Assembly (NCBI GenBank): GCA_038200385.1
Contig: JBBPYA010000259.1
Location: 1-21,157 of the forward strand
Length of the DNA: 21,157 nucleotides
Source of the DNA: JBBPYA01 sp038200385
GTDB taxonomy: Bacteria > Actinomycetota > Actinomycetes > Mycobacteriales > Geodermatophilaceae
Reading direction: 5' to 3'
Below the pieces are notes generated by a model. That model made no database searches and had not been told where the DNA came from. It worked only from the letters and a program-made list of their open reading frames with translations. Of this stretch, positions 6,179-13,501 are shown one piece after another; positions within the stretch are counted from its first letter, which is position 1; each line of letters opens with the position of its first letter. The translations under genes and the position numbers were made by a program.

Positions 6179-8410
6179 GTGCCGACGACCACCCGGGACG
6201 GGCCGGCCGCGGTGACGCTGCAGACGGCGCTGAAGTCCGTGCTGGGCGGCAAGACCGCCGCCGCGCTGGCCGCGGACCTGGACCTGCACACCGTCGGCGA
6301 CCTGCTGCGGTACTACCCCCGCCGCTACGACGAGCGGGGCCGGCTCACCGACCTGACCGGGCTGCGCCTCGGCGAGGACGTCACCGTGCTGGCCGAGGTC
6401 AGCCGGGTGAACGGGCGGCACCTCGGCAACGCCGGCGCGCGACCGGGCTGGAAGTCCAAGCACCTGCTCGAGGTCACGCTGACCGACGGCCGCGGCAGCC
6501 TGCGGCTGACGTTCTTCAACCAGGCCTGGCGGCAGCGCGAGCTACGGGTCGGTGTGTCGGGGCTGTTCGCCGGCCGGGTGAGCGAGTTCAACGGCCGGCG
6601 ACAGCTGAACAACCCGCAGTACCGGTTGTTCGACCCCGACGCGGGTGCCGAGGAGATCGAGAACTTCGCCGGCGAGTTCATCCCGATCTACCCGGCCACC
6701 GCCGACGTCACAACCTGGACGCTGGGCCGCAGCGTGCGCTCGGCCCTGGACGTCCTCGACGAGGCGCCAGACCCGATTCCGGACCGGATCCGCGCCCAGT
6801 ACGGGCTGACCGGCCGGTACGACGCGCTGCGCGACATCCACCGCCCCCGCGGACGGGCCGAGCTGGCCGCCGCCCGGGAGCGGCTGACCTGGGACGAGGC
6901 GCTCACGTTGCAGGTCGTGCTGGCCCAGCGCCGGGTCGCCGCCCGCGACACCGAGGGGTTGCCCCGGCCCGGGCTGCCGGCCGGGCTCCTCGCGGCCTTC
7001 GACGCGGCACTGCCGTTCACCCTGACCGACGGACAGCGCGAGGTCGGCGCGATGCTGGCGGGCGACCTGCGCCGGTCGCATCCGATGTACCGCCTGCTGC
7101 AGGGCGAGGTCGGGTCCGGCAAGACCGTCGTCGCGCTGCGCGCAATGCTGCAGGTGGTGGACTCCGGGGGTCAGGGTGCCCTGCTGGCCCCCACCGAGGT
7201 GCTCGCCGCCCAGCACGCCCGTTCCCTGCGTCAGCTGCTGGGGCCGCTCGCGCTCGCCGGCCAGCTCGGGGCCGCTGAGCCCGCCACCCGGGTGGTCCTG
7301 CTCACCGGATCCCAGGGCGCCGCCGCCCGCCGCGAGGCGCTGACCGCCGCCGCGGACGGGTCGGCCGGGATCGTGGTCGGGACGCACGCGCTCATCCAGG
7401 ACGCGGTGGACTTCGCCGACCTCGGCCTGGTCGTCGTGGACGAGCAGCACCGTTTCGGTGTCGAGCAGCGTGATGCCTTGCGCGCCAAGGGGATCCGGCC
7501 GCCGCACGTCCTCGTGATGACCGCGACCCCGATCCCGCGGACGGTCGCCATGACCGTGTACGGCGATCTGGAGACCGCACTGCTGCGGGAACTGCCGGCC
7601 GGCCGCTCGCCGATCTCCTCGACCGTGATCCCCGCGGCGGACAAGCCGGGGTGGCTGGACCGGGCGTGGGAGCGGATCCGGGAGGAGGTCGGGCAGGGCC
7701 GGCAGGCCTACGTCGTCTGCCCCCGGATCGGCGACGCATCGGCGTCGGAGGAGGAGGCGGCGCAGCCTCCCGACATCGAAGGGGTGACACTCAGCCGCCC
7801 ACCGCTGGCGGTCCTCGACGTGGCGGCCGAGCTCGAGGCGGGGGCGCTGGCGGGGCTGCGGGTCGCCGTCCTGCACGGCCGGCTGCCGCCGGAGGACAAG
7901 GACGCGGTGATGCGCGAGTTCGCCGGCGGGGCGATCGACGTACTCGTCGCGACCACCGTCGTCGAGGTCGGCGTCGACGTCGCGAACGCCACCGTGATGG
8001 TGGTGCTCGATGCCGAGCGGTTCGGCCTGTCCCAGTTGCACCAGCTGCGCGGGCGGATCGGTCGTGGCCGCGACCCGGGGTTGTGCCTGTTCGTCACCGA
8101 CGCACCGGCCGGCTCGCCCAGCCGCGACCGGCTGCTCGCGGTCGCAGCGACCACCGACGGGTTCGAGGTCGCGCGGCTGGATCTGCGGACCCGCCGCGAG
8201 GGCGACGTCCTTGGTGCCACCCAGGCCGGCCGCAGCTCCCAGCTGCGACTGCTCTCGCTGCTGGAGCACGAGAACCTCATCGTGACCGCCCGGCAGGTGG
8301 CCACCGAGCTGGTCGGCCAGGACCCGGACCTGAGTGCCCACCCCGCCCTGGCCGCCGAACTCGCCACCCTCGGATGGGACGACCGGGCGTCCTATCTGGA
8401 CAAGGCCTGA
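6179..8410 (+). CDS. recG: ATP-dependent DNA helicase RecG
   Basis: RecG is a superfamily 2 DNA translocase that regresses stalled replication forks and processes branched recombination intermediates. The 743-residue product has the N-terminal wedge/OB region (LTDLTGLRLGEDVTVLAEV onward), Walker A GEVGSGKT (309-316), DEQH box (421-424, within VVVDEQHRFGVEQR), MTATPIPRT, and the helicase C-terminal motifs TTVVEVGVDVANATVMV and QLHQLRGRIGRG, ending with the RecG-specific region DVLGATQAGR. Length is typical. GTG at 6179 gives a two-base gap after the DAK2 gene; GTG at 6212 (MTLQTALK) is an equally plausible start and closer to where homology begins. Confidence 0.97.
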   Translation: MPTTTRDGPAAVTLQTALKSVLGGKTAAALAADLDLHTVGDLLRYYPRRYDERGRLTDLTGLRLGEDVTVLAEVSRVNGRHLGNAGARPGWKSKHLLEVTLTDGRGSLRLTFFNQAWRQRELRVGVSGLFAGRVSEFNGRRQLNNPQYRLFDPDAGAEEIENFAGEFIPIYPATADVTTWTLGRSVRSALDVLDEAPDPIPDRIRAQYGLTGRYDALRDIHRPRGRAELAAARERLTWDEALTLQVVLAQRRVAARDTEGLPRPGLPAGLLAAFDAALPFTLTDGQREVGAMLAGDLRRSHPMYRLLQGEVGSGKTVVALRAMLQVVDSGGQGALLAPTEVLAAQHARSLRQLLGPLALAGQLGAAEPATRVVLLTGSQGAAARREALTAAADGSAGIVVGTHALIQDAVDFADLGLVVVDEQHRFGVEQRDALRAKGIRPPHVLVMTATPIPRTVAMTVYGDLETALLRELPAGRSPISSTVIPAADKPGWLDRAWERIREEVGQGRQAYVVCPRIGDASASEEEAAQPPDIEGVTLSRPPLAVLDVAAELEAGALAGLRVAVLHGRLPPEDKDAVMREFAGGAIDVLVATTVVEVGVDVANATVMVVLDAERFGLSQLHQLRGRIGRGRDPGLCLFVTDAPAGSPSRDRLLAVAATTDGFEVARLDLRTRREGDVLGATQAGRSSQLRLLSLLEHENLIVTARQVATELVGQDPDLSAHPALAAELATLGWDDRASYLDKA

Positions 8411-8417
8411 CGCTGCG

Positions 8418-8975
8418 GTGCCGCTGGTGCGCATCGTCGCCGGGTCGGCCGGCGGCCGACGGATCGCGGTGCCGGCCGGGGCCGGCACCCGGCCCACGTC
8501 GGACCGGGCGCGGGAGGCGATGTTCTCCACGCTGGCCGGACTGGTCGACCTCGACGGGGCGCGGGTGCTGGACCTGTACGCCGGGTCCGGCGCGCTCGGG
8601 CTGGAGGCGTTGTCCCGGGGCGCCGCCGCCGCGGTCTTCGTCGAATCCGACCCCGGTGCGGCGCGCACGATCAAGGCGAACGCAGCTGCCCTGGGGCTGC
8701 GCGCCGACGTGCGCCGCGAGAGCGTGCAGTGCTTCACCGGGGGCGACGTGGGCGCGGCGCCGTACCGGCTGGTCCTTGCCGACCCGCCGTACGAGCTGCC
8801 CGCCGAGGTGCTCGGCGGTCAACTTGACTCGCTGGCCCCCCATCTGGAGCCGGGCGCGATCCTGGTCGTGGAGCGCTCCGCCCGCGACGCGGTCTGGGTA
8901 TGGCCGGCGCCCTACGAAGCCCTGCGCGTCCGGCGCTATGGCAGCGGTGCGCTTTGGTACGGTCGCCGACCGTGA
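8418..8975 (+). CDS. rsmD: 16S rRNA (guanine(966)-N(2))-methyltransferase RsmD
   Basis: RsmD methylates the exocyclic amine of G966 in 16S rRNA using S-adenosylmethionine, acting on the assembling 30S subunit. The 185-residue protein begins RIVAGSAGGRRIAVPAG and has the typical TRPTSDRAREAMFSTL segment, the SAM-binding loop DLYAGSGALGLEAL (52-65) and the catalytic DPPY (122-125). GTG 8418 is chosen, giving a seven-base gap after recG; GTG 8427 would give MRIVAGS and is also possible. The stop overlaps the GTG of coaD as GTGA, indicating coupled translation. The rsmD-coaD pairing is widely conserved. Confidence 0.96.
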   Translation: MPLVRIVAGSAGGRRIAVPAGAGTRPTSDRAREAMFSTLAGLVDLDGARVLDLYAGSGALGLEALSRGAAAAVFVESDPGAARTIKANAAALGLRADVRRESVQCFTGGDVGAAPYRLVLADPPYELPAEVLGGQLDSLAPHLEPGAILVVERSARDAVWVWPAPYEALRVRRYGSGALWYGRRP

Positions 8976-9466
8976 GGCGTGCGGTCTGTCCCGGGTCCTT
9001 CGACCCGGTGACCAACGGCCATCTGGACGTCATCGCCCGCGGCTGCCGGCTCTACGACGAACTGGTGGTCGCGGTGCTCGTGAACGACAAGAAGCAGGGC
9101 ATGTTCACCGTCGAGGAGCGCATCGAGTTGATCACGGCCGTCACCGGGGACAGCGCGAACCTCGTCGTCGACTCGTTCTCCGGCCTGCTCGTCGACTACT
9201 GCCGGCAGCACGGCATCGACACCATTCTCAAGGGGCTGCGGGCCGCCGGTGACTTCGACTACGAGCTGCAGATGGCCCAGATGAACCGCGAGCTGGCCGG
9301 GATCGAGACGGTGTTCCTGCCGACCGACCCGGAGCACTCCTACCTGTCCTCCAGCCTGGTCAAGGAAGTCGCCCGCTTCGGCGGGGACGTCAGCCGGTTC
9401 GTCCCCGGGGCGGTGCTGGCCCGGATGGGCCTGCGGGGCGGCGCTCGGGAGGCCGACGGTGGCTAA
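8972..9466 (+). CDS. coaD: Phosphopantetheine adenylyltransferase
   Basis: CoaD transfers AMP from ATP to 4'-phosphopantetheine, the penultimate step of coenzyme A synthesis. The 164-residue protein has the nucleotidyltransferase signature AVCPGSFDPVTNGHLDVI (the TNGH is the T/HxGH motif), LKGLRAAGDFDYELQMAQMN for phosphopantetheine binding, and the C-terminal YLSSSLVKEVARFGGDVSRFVP. GTG 8972 overlaps the rsmD stop by four bases, and no Shine-Dalgarno is seen, so translation is likely coupled. A TACGGT at 8958-8963 could also act as a -10, but it is inside rsmD codons. Its 3' end overlaps sepIVA by eight bases. Confidence 0.97.
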   Translation: MRRAVCPGSFDPVTNGHLDVIARGCRLYDELVVAVLVNDKKQGMFTVEERIELITAVTGDSANLVVDSFSGLLVDYCRQHGIDTILKGLRAAGDFDYELQMAQMNRELAGIETVFLPTDPEHSYLSSSLVKEVARFGGDVSRFVPGAVLARMGLRGGAREADGG

Positions 9467-10196
9467 CGAGGCGGGTCGCTTCTACCGGGTCTTCGAGAAC
9501 CTCGACGAGCTGGTCAGCGTGGTGGAGACCGCTCGCGGCGTGCTCGTCAGCGGGTCGTGCGTGGTCCCGCGCGGGCACATGCTGGACCTGCTCGACGACC
9601 TGCGTGACGCACTGCCGGCCGAGATGGAGCAGGCGCATTCGATCCTCGAGCAGCGCTCCGACCTGCTCGTCAGCGCCGAGGACGAGGCGCGCCGGATGGT
9701 CGAGCAGGCCCGTGCGGAGGCGTCCAGGACCCTGGCCGCGGCGCAGGACGAGGCCGAGCAGGGACTGGCGCTGGCCCGCGGGCAGGCCGAGAGCCAGCTC
9801 GCAGCGGCCCGGACCGAGTCCAGCGCGCTGTCCCAGCGGGGTCGCGCGGACTACGAGCGGGCGGTGACGGCGGCCCGCGGCGAGCACGACCGGCTGGTGT
9901 CCGAGGTCGGGGTGCACCAGTCGGCAGCGTCCCGGGCCGACCAGCTGCTGACCGGCGCGACGGCCGAGGCCGAGGAGCGGGTGGCCGCCGCGCGGGCGCG
10001 GGCGGAGCGGATCAGCGCCGAGACCGACGAGTACGTCGAGACCCGGCTGGCCGAGTTCGCCGCCACGCTGACCCGAATGCTGCGCTCGGTGGAGGCCGGA
10101 CGGGGACACCTGCGCGAGCGCGGCCCCGCCGACGCCGCACGACCCGCGAGGGACGCCCCGCGGGCCGGCACGGAGCTGTTCGACCAGGACGGCTGA
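9459..10196 (+). CDS. sepIVA: Septal coiled-coil protein SepIVA (DivIVA-like)
   Basis: A 245-residue DivIVA-like protein. The N-terminus FYRVFENLDELVSVVETARG and SGSCVVPRGHMLDLLDDLRDALPAE matches the mycobacterial septation factor SepIVA (Rv2927c/MSMEG_2416), which localises to the division site and is needed for division and polar growth. Residues about 55-215 are Ala/Glu/Arg-rich heptad-like sequence (EDEARRMVEQARAEA, ADYERAVTAAR and similar), a long coiled coil; the tail is unstructured and ends LFDQDG. GTG 9459 is set by GGGAGG six bases upstream and overlaps coaD. Next to DUF177-rpmF-rnc, the same neighbours as in mycobacteria. The ortholog call rests on motif and synteny from memory. 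Confidence 0.85.
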   Translation: MANEAGRFYRVFENLDELVSVVETARGVLVSGSCVVPRGHMLDLLDDLRDALPAEMEQAHSILEQRSDLLVSAEDEARRMVEQARAEASRTLAAAQDEAEQGLALARGQAESQLAAARTESSALSQRGRADYERAVTAARGEHDRLVSEVGVHQSAASRADQLLTGATAEAEERVAAARARAERISAETDEYVETRLAEFAATLTRMLRSVEAGRGHLRERGPADAARPARDAPRAGTELFDQDG

Positions 10197-10247
10197 CCCG
10201 GTGCTGCCGGCCCCGTGCGCGACCCATCCGGCCGCCCGCACGCCGGG

Positions 10248-10253
10248 TAGCCT
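10248..10253 (+). promoter_or_regulatory. Possible -10 element for the DUF177-rpmF unit
   Basis: TAGCCT lies in the 99-base gap between sepIVA and DUF177, the first sizeable gap in the run. A transcript would begin near 10260 and leave about a 36-base leader. No convincing -35 or Shine-Dalgarno is visible in the gap. Confidence 0.35.
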
Positions 10254-10295
10254 GGGGGCGCGCCGGGCATCCCCGACCCGCCGGGCCGATTCCTG

Positions 10296-10886
10296 ATGAC
10301 TGCCAAGAAGCACACTCCCGCACGCCTGGATCCGCGCCGCCCCCTCGTCGTCGACACCAGGACGCTGGGTCGTCGGGCCGGGTCGATGCAACCGGTCCGC
10401 CGCAGCGCGCCGGCCCCCGGCGGGCTCGGCCTCGAACTGATCGGCGTCCCGGTCGGCGCCGAGCTGGATCTCGACCTGCGGCTGGAGTCGGTGATGGAGG
10501 GCGTCCTGGTCTCCGGGACCGTCCGGGCGCCGTTGGCCGGCCAGTGCGGGCGCTGCCTGGACCCGTTCATCGACGAACTCGAGGTCGACATCCAGGAGCT
10601 GTTCGTCTACCCCGACAGCACCACCGACGAGACGACCGACGCGGACGAGGTGAGCCGGCTCGAGCAGGACCTGCTCGACCTGGAGCCAGTGCTGCGCGAC
10701 GCCGTCGTGCTCGCGCTGCCGCTCACCCCGCTGTGCCGGCCGGACTGCGCCGGCCTCTGCCCGACCTGCGGAGGGCGGCTGGACGAGCTGCCCGTCGACC
10801 ACGATCACCACTCTCCGGATCCGCGCTGGGCCGCCCTCGCCGAGCGCTTCGGCGACCGGGCGGAGCCGCCGGAGCAGGCCGGGTAG
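10296..10886 (+). CDS. DUF177 (YceD) family protein, 23S rRNA accumulation factor
   Basis: A 196-residue member of the DUF177/YceD family, which in E. coli and plants supports 23S rRNA accumulation and almost always precedes rpmF. After a basic N-terminus, the core GLELIGVPVGAELDLDLRLESVMEGVLVSGTV leads to CGRC (84-87) and a C-terminal zinc-type cluster C-x3-C-x3-C-x2-C (147, 151, 155, 158; CRPDCAGLCPTCGG). An acidic stretch (TTDETTDADEVSRLEQDL) sits between them. ATG at 10296 is the first good start; there is no strong Shine-Dalgarno. The gene ends 47 bases before rpmF. Confidence 0.92.
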   Translation: MTAKKHTPARLDPRRPLVVDTRTLGRRAGSMQPVRRSAPAPGGLGLELIGVPVGAELDLDLRLESVMEGVLVSGTVRAPLAGQCGRCLDPFIDELEVDIQELFVYPDSTTDETTDADEVSRLEQDLLDLEPVLRDAVVLALPLTPLCRPDCAGLCPTCGGRLDELPVDHDHHSPDPRWAALAERFGDRAEPPEQAG

Positions 10887-10889
10887 GCT
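10884..10889 (+). promoter_or_regulatory. Possible additional -10 element for rpmF
   Basis: TAGGCT overlaps the DUF177 stop codon. It would begin a transcript near 10896 with a leader of about 37 bases containing AGGAG at 10921-10925, eight bases before the rpmF GTG. No clear -35 is visible. Confidence 0.3.
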
Positions 10890-10933
10890 GTCCGGAGTGC
10901 CAGCCGCCCAAATCATCGTCAGGAGCTTGTACC

Positions 10934-11113
10934 GTGGCCGTCCCCAAGCGGAGGAAATCGCGCAGTAACACCCACTCGCGCCGCTCGCAGTGGAAGGCCA
11001 CCGCGCCGACTCTTGCCCCGTGCAGCAACCGTGCCTGCCGTCAGCCCAAGCCGCCGCATCTCGCCTGCACCAACTGCGGGCAGTACGACGGCAGGCAGGT
11101 TCTCGCGGTCTAG
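10934..11113 (+). CDS. rpmF: 50S ribosomal protein L32, zinc-binding form
   Basis: L32 is a small protein of the large ribosomal subunit. The 59-residue product starts MAVPKRRKSRSNTHSRRSQW and carries cysteines 30, 35, 45 and 48, making it the zinc-containing (C+) form like L28 in this window. GTG 10934 follows AGGAG by eight bases. It lies between DUF177 and rnc, the standard order. Length and sequence are typical. Confidence 0.97.
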   Translation: MAVPKRRKSRSNTHSRRSQWKATAPTLAPCSNRACRQPKPPHLACTNCGQYDGRQVLAV

Positions 11114-11136
11114 TGCAGGGCAGCGCGGGAGCGTAG

Positions 11137-11904
11137 TTGGCGTCGGCGAGCGAGGACCCTCGGTCCAGCGGCGCAGAACCGCCGAAGCGGCACCTGGCGG
11201 CCACGGTTGCGCAGCCGGTCGAGGACCTGGCCGACGCGCTCGGGGTCGACATCAACGCCGAGCTGTTGACACTCTCGCTGACGCACCGCTCGTACGCCTA
11301 CGAGAACGGTGGGTTGCCCACGAACGAGCGGCTGGAGTTCCTCGGCGACTCGGTGCTCGGCATGGTCGTCACCGACACCCTCTTCCACACCCATCCGGAC
11401 CTGCCCGAGGGGCAGCTGGCCAAGTTGCGCGCGTCGGTGGTCAACATGCGGGCGCTGGCCGCCGTCGCCCGCGCGCTGGGTCCCGGCGGGCTCGGCGCGC
11501 ACCTGCTGCTGGGCCGCGGTGAGCTGTTTACCGGCGGCCGGGACAAGGACTCGATCCTGGCCGACGCCCTGGAGGCGGTCCTCGGCGCGGTCTACGTCGA
11601 CGGCGGGCCGGACGCCGCCGCGGGTTTGGTGCACCGCCTGTTCGACCCGCTGCTCGAGCAGGCCGCCCAGCAGGGCGCCGGCCTGGACTGGAAGACCAGC
11701 CTGCAGGAGTTGGCAGCCGGCCTGGGTCTGTCGGTCCCGGTGTACGTCGTGTCCGAGTCCGGACCCGACCACGCCAAGACGTTCGCCGCGACGGTGCTCA
11801 TTGACGGCCGCGCCAGCGGCGAGGGCAGCGGGACCACCAAGAAGCAGGCCGAGCAGCAGGCCGCGCAGGCCGCCTGGCAGCTGCTGTCCGCCGATCTCGC
11901 CTGA
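11137..11904 (+). CDS. rnc: Ribonuclease III
   Basis: RNase III cuts double-stranded RNA, including the stems of the rRNA precursor. The 255-residue protein has the signature NERLEFLGDSVLG (63-75), the second metal-binding segment DKDSILADALEAVLGAVYVDGG with D143 and E146, and a C-terminal double-stranded RNA-binding domain from DWKTSLQELAAGLG to TTKKQAEQQAAQAAWQLL. TTG at 11137 is selected because GGGAG lies five bases upstream and no better start precedes THRSYAYENGG. The N-terminal 20 residues look disordered. It is part of the rpmF-rnc-mutM operon, 23 bases after rpmF. Confidence 0.96.
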   Translation: MASASEDPRSSGAEPPKRHLAATVAQPVEDLADALGVDINAELLTLSLTHRSYAYENGGLPTNERLEFLGDSVLGMVVTDTLFHTHPDLPEGQLAKLRASVVNMRALAAVARALGPGGLGAHLLLGRGELFTGGRDKDSILADALEAVLGAVYVDGGPDAAAGLVHRLFDPLLEQAAQQGAGLDWKTSLQELAAGLGLSVPVYVVSESGPDHAKTFAATVLIDGRASGEGSGTTKKQAEQQAAQAAWQLLSADLA

Positions 11905-11913
11905 GCCGGGCCG

Positions 11914-12777
11914 ATGCCGGAGCTGCCCGAGGTGGAGGTGGTCCGGCGCGGTCTGGAGCGGCACGTGGTCGGCCGCACCGTCGCCGTCGCGGAGGTCTAC
12001 CACCCGCGGGCGACGCGCCGGCACCTGGCCGGACCCGGGCACTTCGTCGAGCGGCTGGCCGCCCGGACGTTCACCGCCGCCTGCCGGCGCGGCAAGTACC
12101 TGTGGCTCCCGCTGGACGGCGCCGACGCGGCGATGCTGGCCCACCTCGGCATGAGCGGGCAACTGCTGGTGCTGCCGCGGACCGCGCCGGCCGGCCCGCA
12201 CCTGCGCGCCAGGCTGCAGTTCACCGACGGCGGCCCGGAGCTGCGCTTCGTCGACCAGCGGACCTTCGGCGGGCTCGACGTCGAGGACCTCCTTCCCGAA
12301 GAGGCGGTCCCGGTCTCGGTGCGCCACATCGCCCGGGATCCGCTGGACCCGGCCTTCGACGACGCCGGATTCGCAGCCGCGATCCGGCGGCGGCGGACCG
12401 GAGTGAAGCGGGCCCTGCTGGACCAGACCCTGGTCAGCGGGATCGGCAACATCTACGCCGACGAGTCGCTGTGGGCGGCGCGGCTGCACTGGGCCCGCCC
12501 CACCGAGACGCTGAACCGGCCGGAGATCGGCCGGTTGCTGGTGGCCGTGCGCGCCGTGCTGAGCGCCGCCCTGGAGCAGGGCGGCACGTCCTTCGACGCG
12601 CTGTACGTCAACGTCAACGGGGAGAGCGGCTACTTCGACCGGTCCCTGGCCGTCTACGGCCGGCAGGACCGGGCCTGTCCACGCTGCGGTACGCCGATCC
12701 GGCGCGAGGAGTTCATGAACCGCTCCAGCTTCAGCTGCCCGCGCTGCCAACCGCGACCGCGGCGGGCCCACTACTGA
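11914..12777 (+). CDS. mutM: Formamidopyrimidine-DNA glycosylase (Fpg/MutM)
   Basis: Bifunctional glycosylase/AP lyase that removes 8-oxoguanine and formamidopyrimidines from DNA. The 287-residue protein starts MPELPEVEVV, giving the catalytic Pro and Glu after Met removal. It has the conserved Lys in RRGKYLW (K61), the helix-two-turn-helix LLDQTLVSGIGNIYADESLW, and the zinc finger with Cys 255, 258, 275 and 278, including the finger Arg in NRSSFSCPRCQ. ATG 11914 follows the rnc stop by nine bases. It is the usual rnc neighbour. Confidence 0.97.
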   Translation: MPELPEVEVVRRGLERHVVGRTVAVAEVYHPRATRRHLAGPGHFVERLAARTFTAACRRGKYLWLPLDGADAAMLAHLGMSGQLLVLPRTAPAGPHLRARLQFTDGGPELRFVDQRTFGGLDVEDLLPEEAVPVSVRHIARDPLDPAFDDAGFAAAIRRRRTGVKRALLDQTLVSGIGNIYADESLWAARLHWARPTETLNRPEIGRLLVAVRAVLSAALEQGGTSFDALYVNVNGESGYFDRSLAVYGRQDRACPRCGTPIRREEFMNRSSFSCPRCQPRPRRAHY

Positions 12778-12779
12778 CC

Positions 12780-12797
12780 CGGACCGCGGACGGTCCG
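12780..12797. other. Seven-base-pair hairpin between mutM and acyP
   Basis: CGGACCG (12780-12786) pairs perfectly with CGGTCCG (12791-12797) around loop CGGA. It begins three bases after the mutM stop and ends before the acyP Shine-Dalgarno GAGGAG (12805-12810). There is no T-run, so it is not a textbook terminator; it could stabilise the upstream message end. Confidence 0.4.
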
Positions 12798-12816
12798 CCG
12801 AGGCGAGGAGATCGCG

Positions 12817-13128
12817 ATGCCCGGAAGGGGACAGCCCTGGCAGTCGTCCGACGGGGACCCGGTGCGCCTGACCGCGTGGGTGCACGGGCGGGTGCAGGGC
12901 GTCGGGTTCCGCTGGTGGACCCGGTCCCGCGCTCTGGAGTTCGGGCTGGTCGGCACCGCGGCGAACCTCGACGACGGCCGGGTGGAGGTGGTCGCCGAGG
13001 GCGGCCGGGAGGGCTGCGACCGGCTCCTGGCGGCGCTGCGCGGAAGCCGTACGCCCGGGCGCGTCACCCGCGTGGTCGAGCGCTGGGGTACCGCCCGCGG
13101 CGGGTTCGACGGCTTCGCCGAGCGCTGA
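12817..13128 (+). CDS. acyP: Acylphosphatase
   Basis: Small cytoplasmic enzyme that hydrolyses carboxyl-phosphate bonds such as acetyl phosphate. The product is 103 residues, about 10 longer than the family at the N-terminus. The signature AWVHGRVQGVGFRWW supplies the phosphate-binding Arg (R32), and TAANLDDGRVEVVAEG supplies the catalytic Asn (N50). ATG 12817 is preceded by GAGGAG with six-base spacing. It lies between mutM and smc, as in many actinobacteria. Confidence 0.94.
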   Translation: MPGRGQPWQSSDGDPVRLTAWVHGRVQGVGFRWWTRSRALEFGLVGTAANLDDGRVEVVAEGGREGCDRLLAALRGSRTPGRVTRVVERWGTARGGFDGFAER

Positions 13129-13139
13129 CCCGGCGCGGT

Positions 13140-13169
13140 TTGACCGCCACGGCGTACCGGTGGGATTCT
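13140..13169 (+). promoter_or_regulatory. Candidate promoter of the small coiled-coil gene
   Basis: TTGACC (13140-13145) and GATTCT (13164-13169) are 18 bases apart, a fair match to a housekeeping sigma promoter. The predicted transcription start (about 13176) would fall inside the GTAAC-N6-GAAAC motif. Confidence 0.4.
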
Positions 13170-13170
13170 C

Positions 13171-13186
13171 GTAACACAACAGAAAC
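13171..13186 (+). promoter_or_regulatory. GlnR-like site GTAAC-N6-GAAAC
   Basis: GTAAC at 13171-13175 and GAAAC at 13182-13186 are separated by exactly six bases (ACAACA), the arrangement described for one half of the GlnR nitrogen-control box (gTnAC-n6-GaAAC). A second half-box is not seen at the expected spacing on either side. It overlaps the predicted promoter start, a position that would favour repression. The sequence stands out as A-rich in very GC-rich DNA. Confidence 0.35.
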
Positions 13187-13246
13187 ACGTCGCTGCCTGC
13201 ATCGTGCGGTGGCGGCCGCATGAATCCCAGCTGTGGAGCTATCACA

Positions 13247-13444
13247 ATGGCCAAGGCGCTGCTCGGGCACATCGGGAGCATCCCCGACCGTCGCTTGCTC
13301 GAGGAACTGTCAATCCTGCGGGCCCGGGTGCGGATCCTGCAGTCCGAACTGGACGAGATGCGGGCCGAACAGGCCGCCGCGGAGCTGGACCTGACCGTCC
13401 CGGACGGACCACCGGTCCGGTACGCCGAGGCCGTCGCGGTCTGA
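13247..13444 (+). CDS. Small conserved coiled-coil protein, unknown function
   Basis: A 65-residue protein starting MAKALLGHIGSIPDRRLLEEL, followed by a heptad-rich stretch LSILRARVRILQSELDEMRAEQAAAELDL that should form a coiled coil, and a short Pro-rich tail. I recall similar MAKALLGH-starting proteins in other actinobacteria but know no assigned function. ATG 13247 is chosen over the in-frame ATG 13220 because GGAG lies eight bases upstream and the family start is MAKALLG. It has its own promoter-like region (13140-13169) with a GlnR-like site, and is 57 bases before smc. A role in chromosome or division biology is only suggested by the coiled coil and the smc neighbour. Confidence 0.75.
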   Translation: MAKALLGHIGSIPDRRLLEELSILRARVRILQSELDEMRAEQAAAELDLTVPDGPPVRYAEAVAV

Positions 13445-13490
13445 TCCCGAACCCTGGCGTGCCTACCCGGCTCGGCCAGGGGTGAGGCGT

Positions 13491-13496
13491 TACGGT
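13491..13496 (+). promoter_or_regulatory. Possible -10 element giving a leaderless smc transcript
   Basis: TACGGT (TANNNT) ends five bases before the smc GTG at 13502, with no Shine-Dalgarno at the right distance. This is the same layout as in front of the DAK2 gene. No clear -35 is present. Confidence 0.4.
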
Positions 13497-13501
13497 CAGC
13501 C

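Noticed and set aside
13159..13200. Riboswitch or structured RNA before the small coiled-coil gene
   Set aside because: The leader is short and A/C-rich, with no stable stems or known aptamer core; a protein-binding site explains it better.
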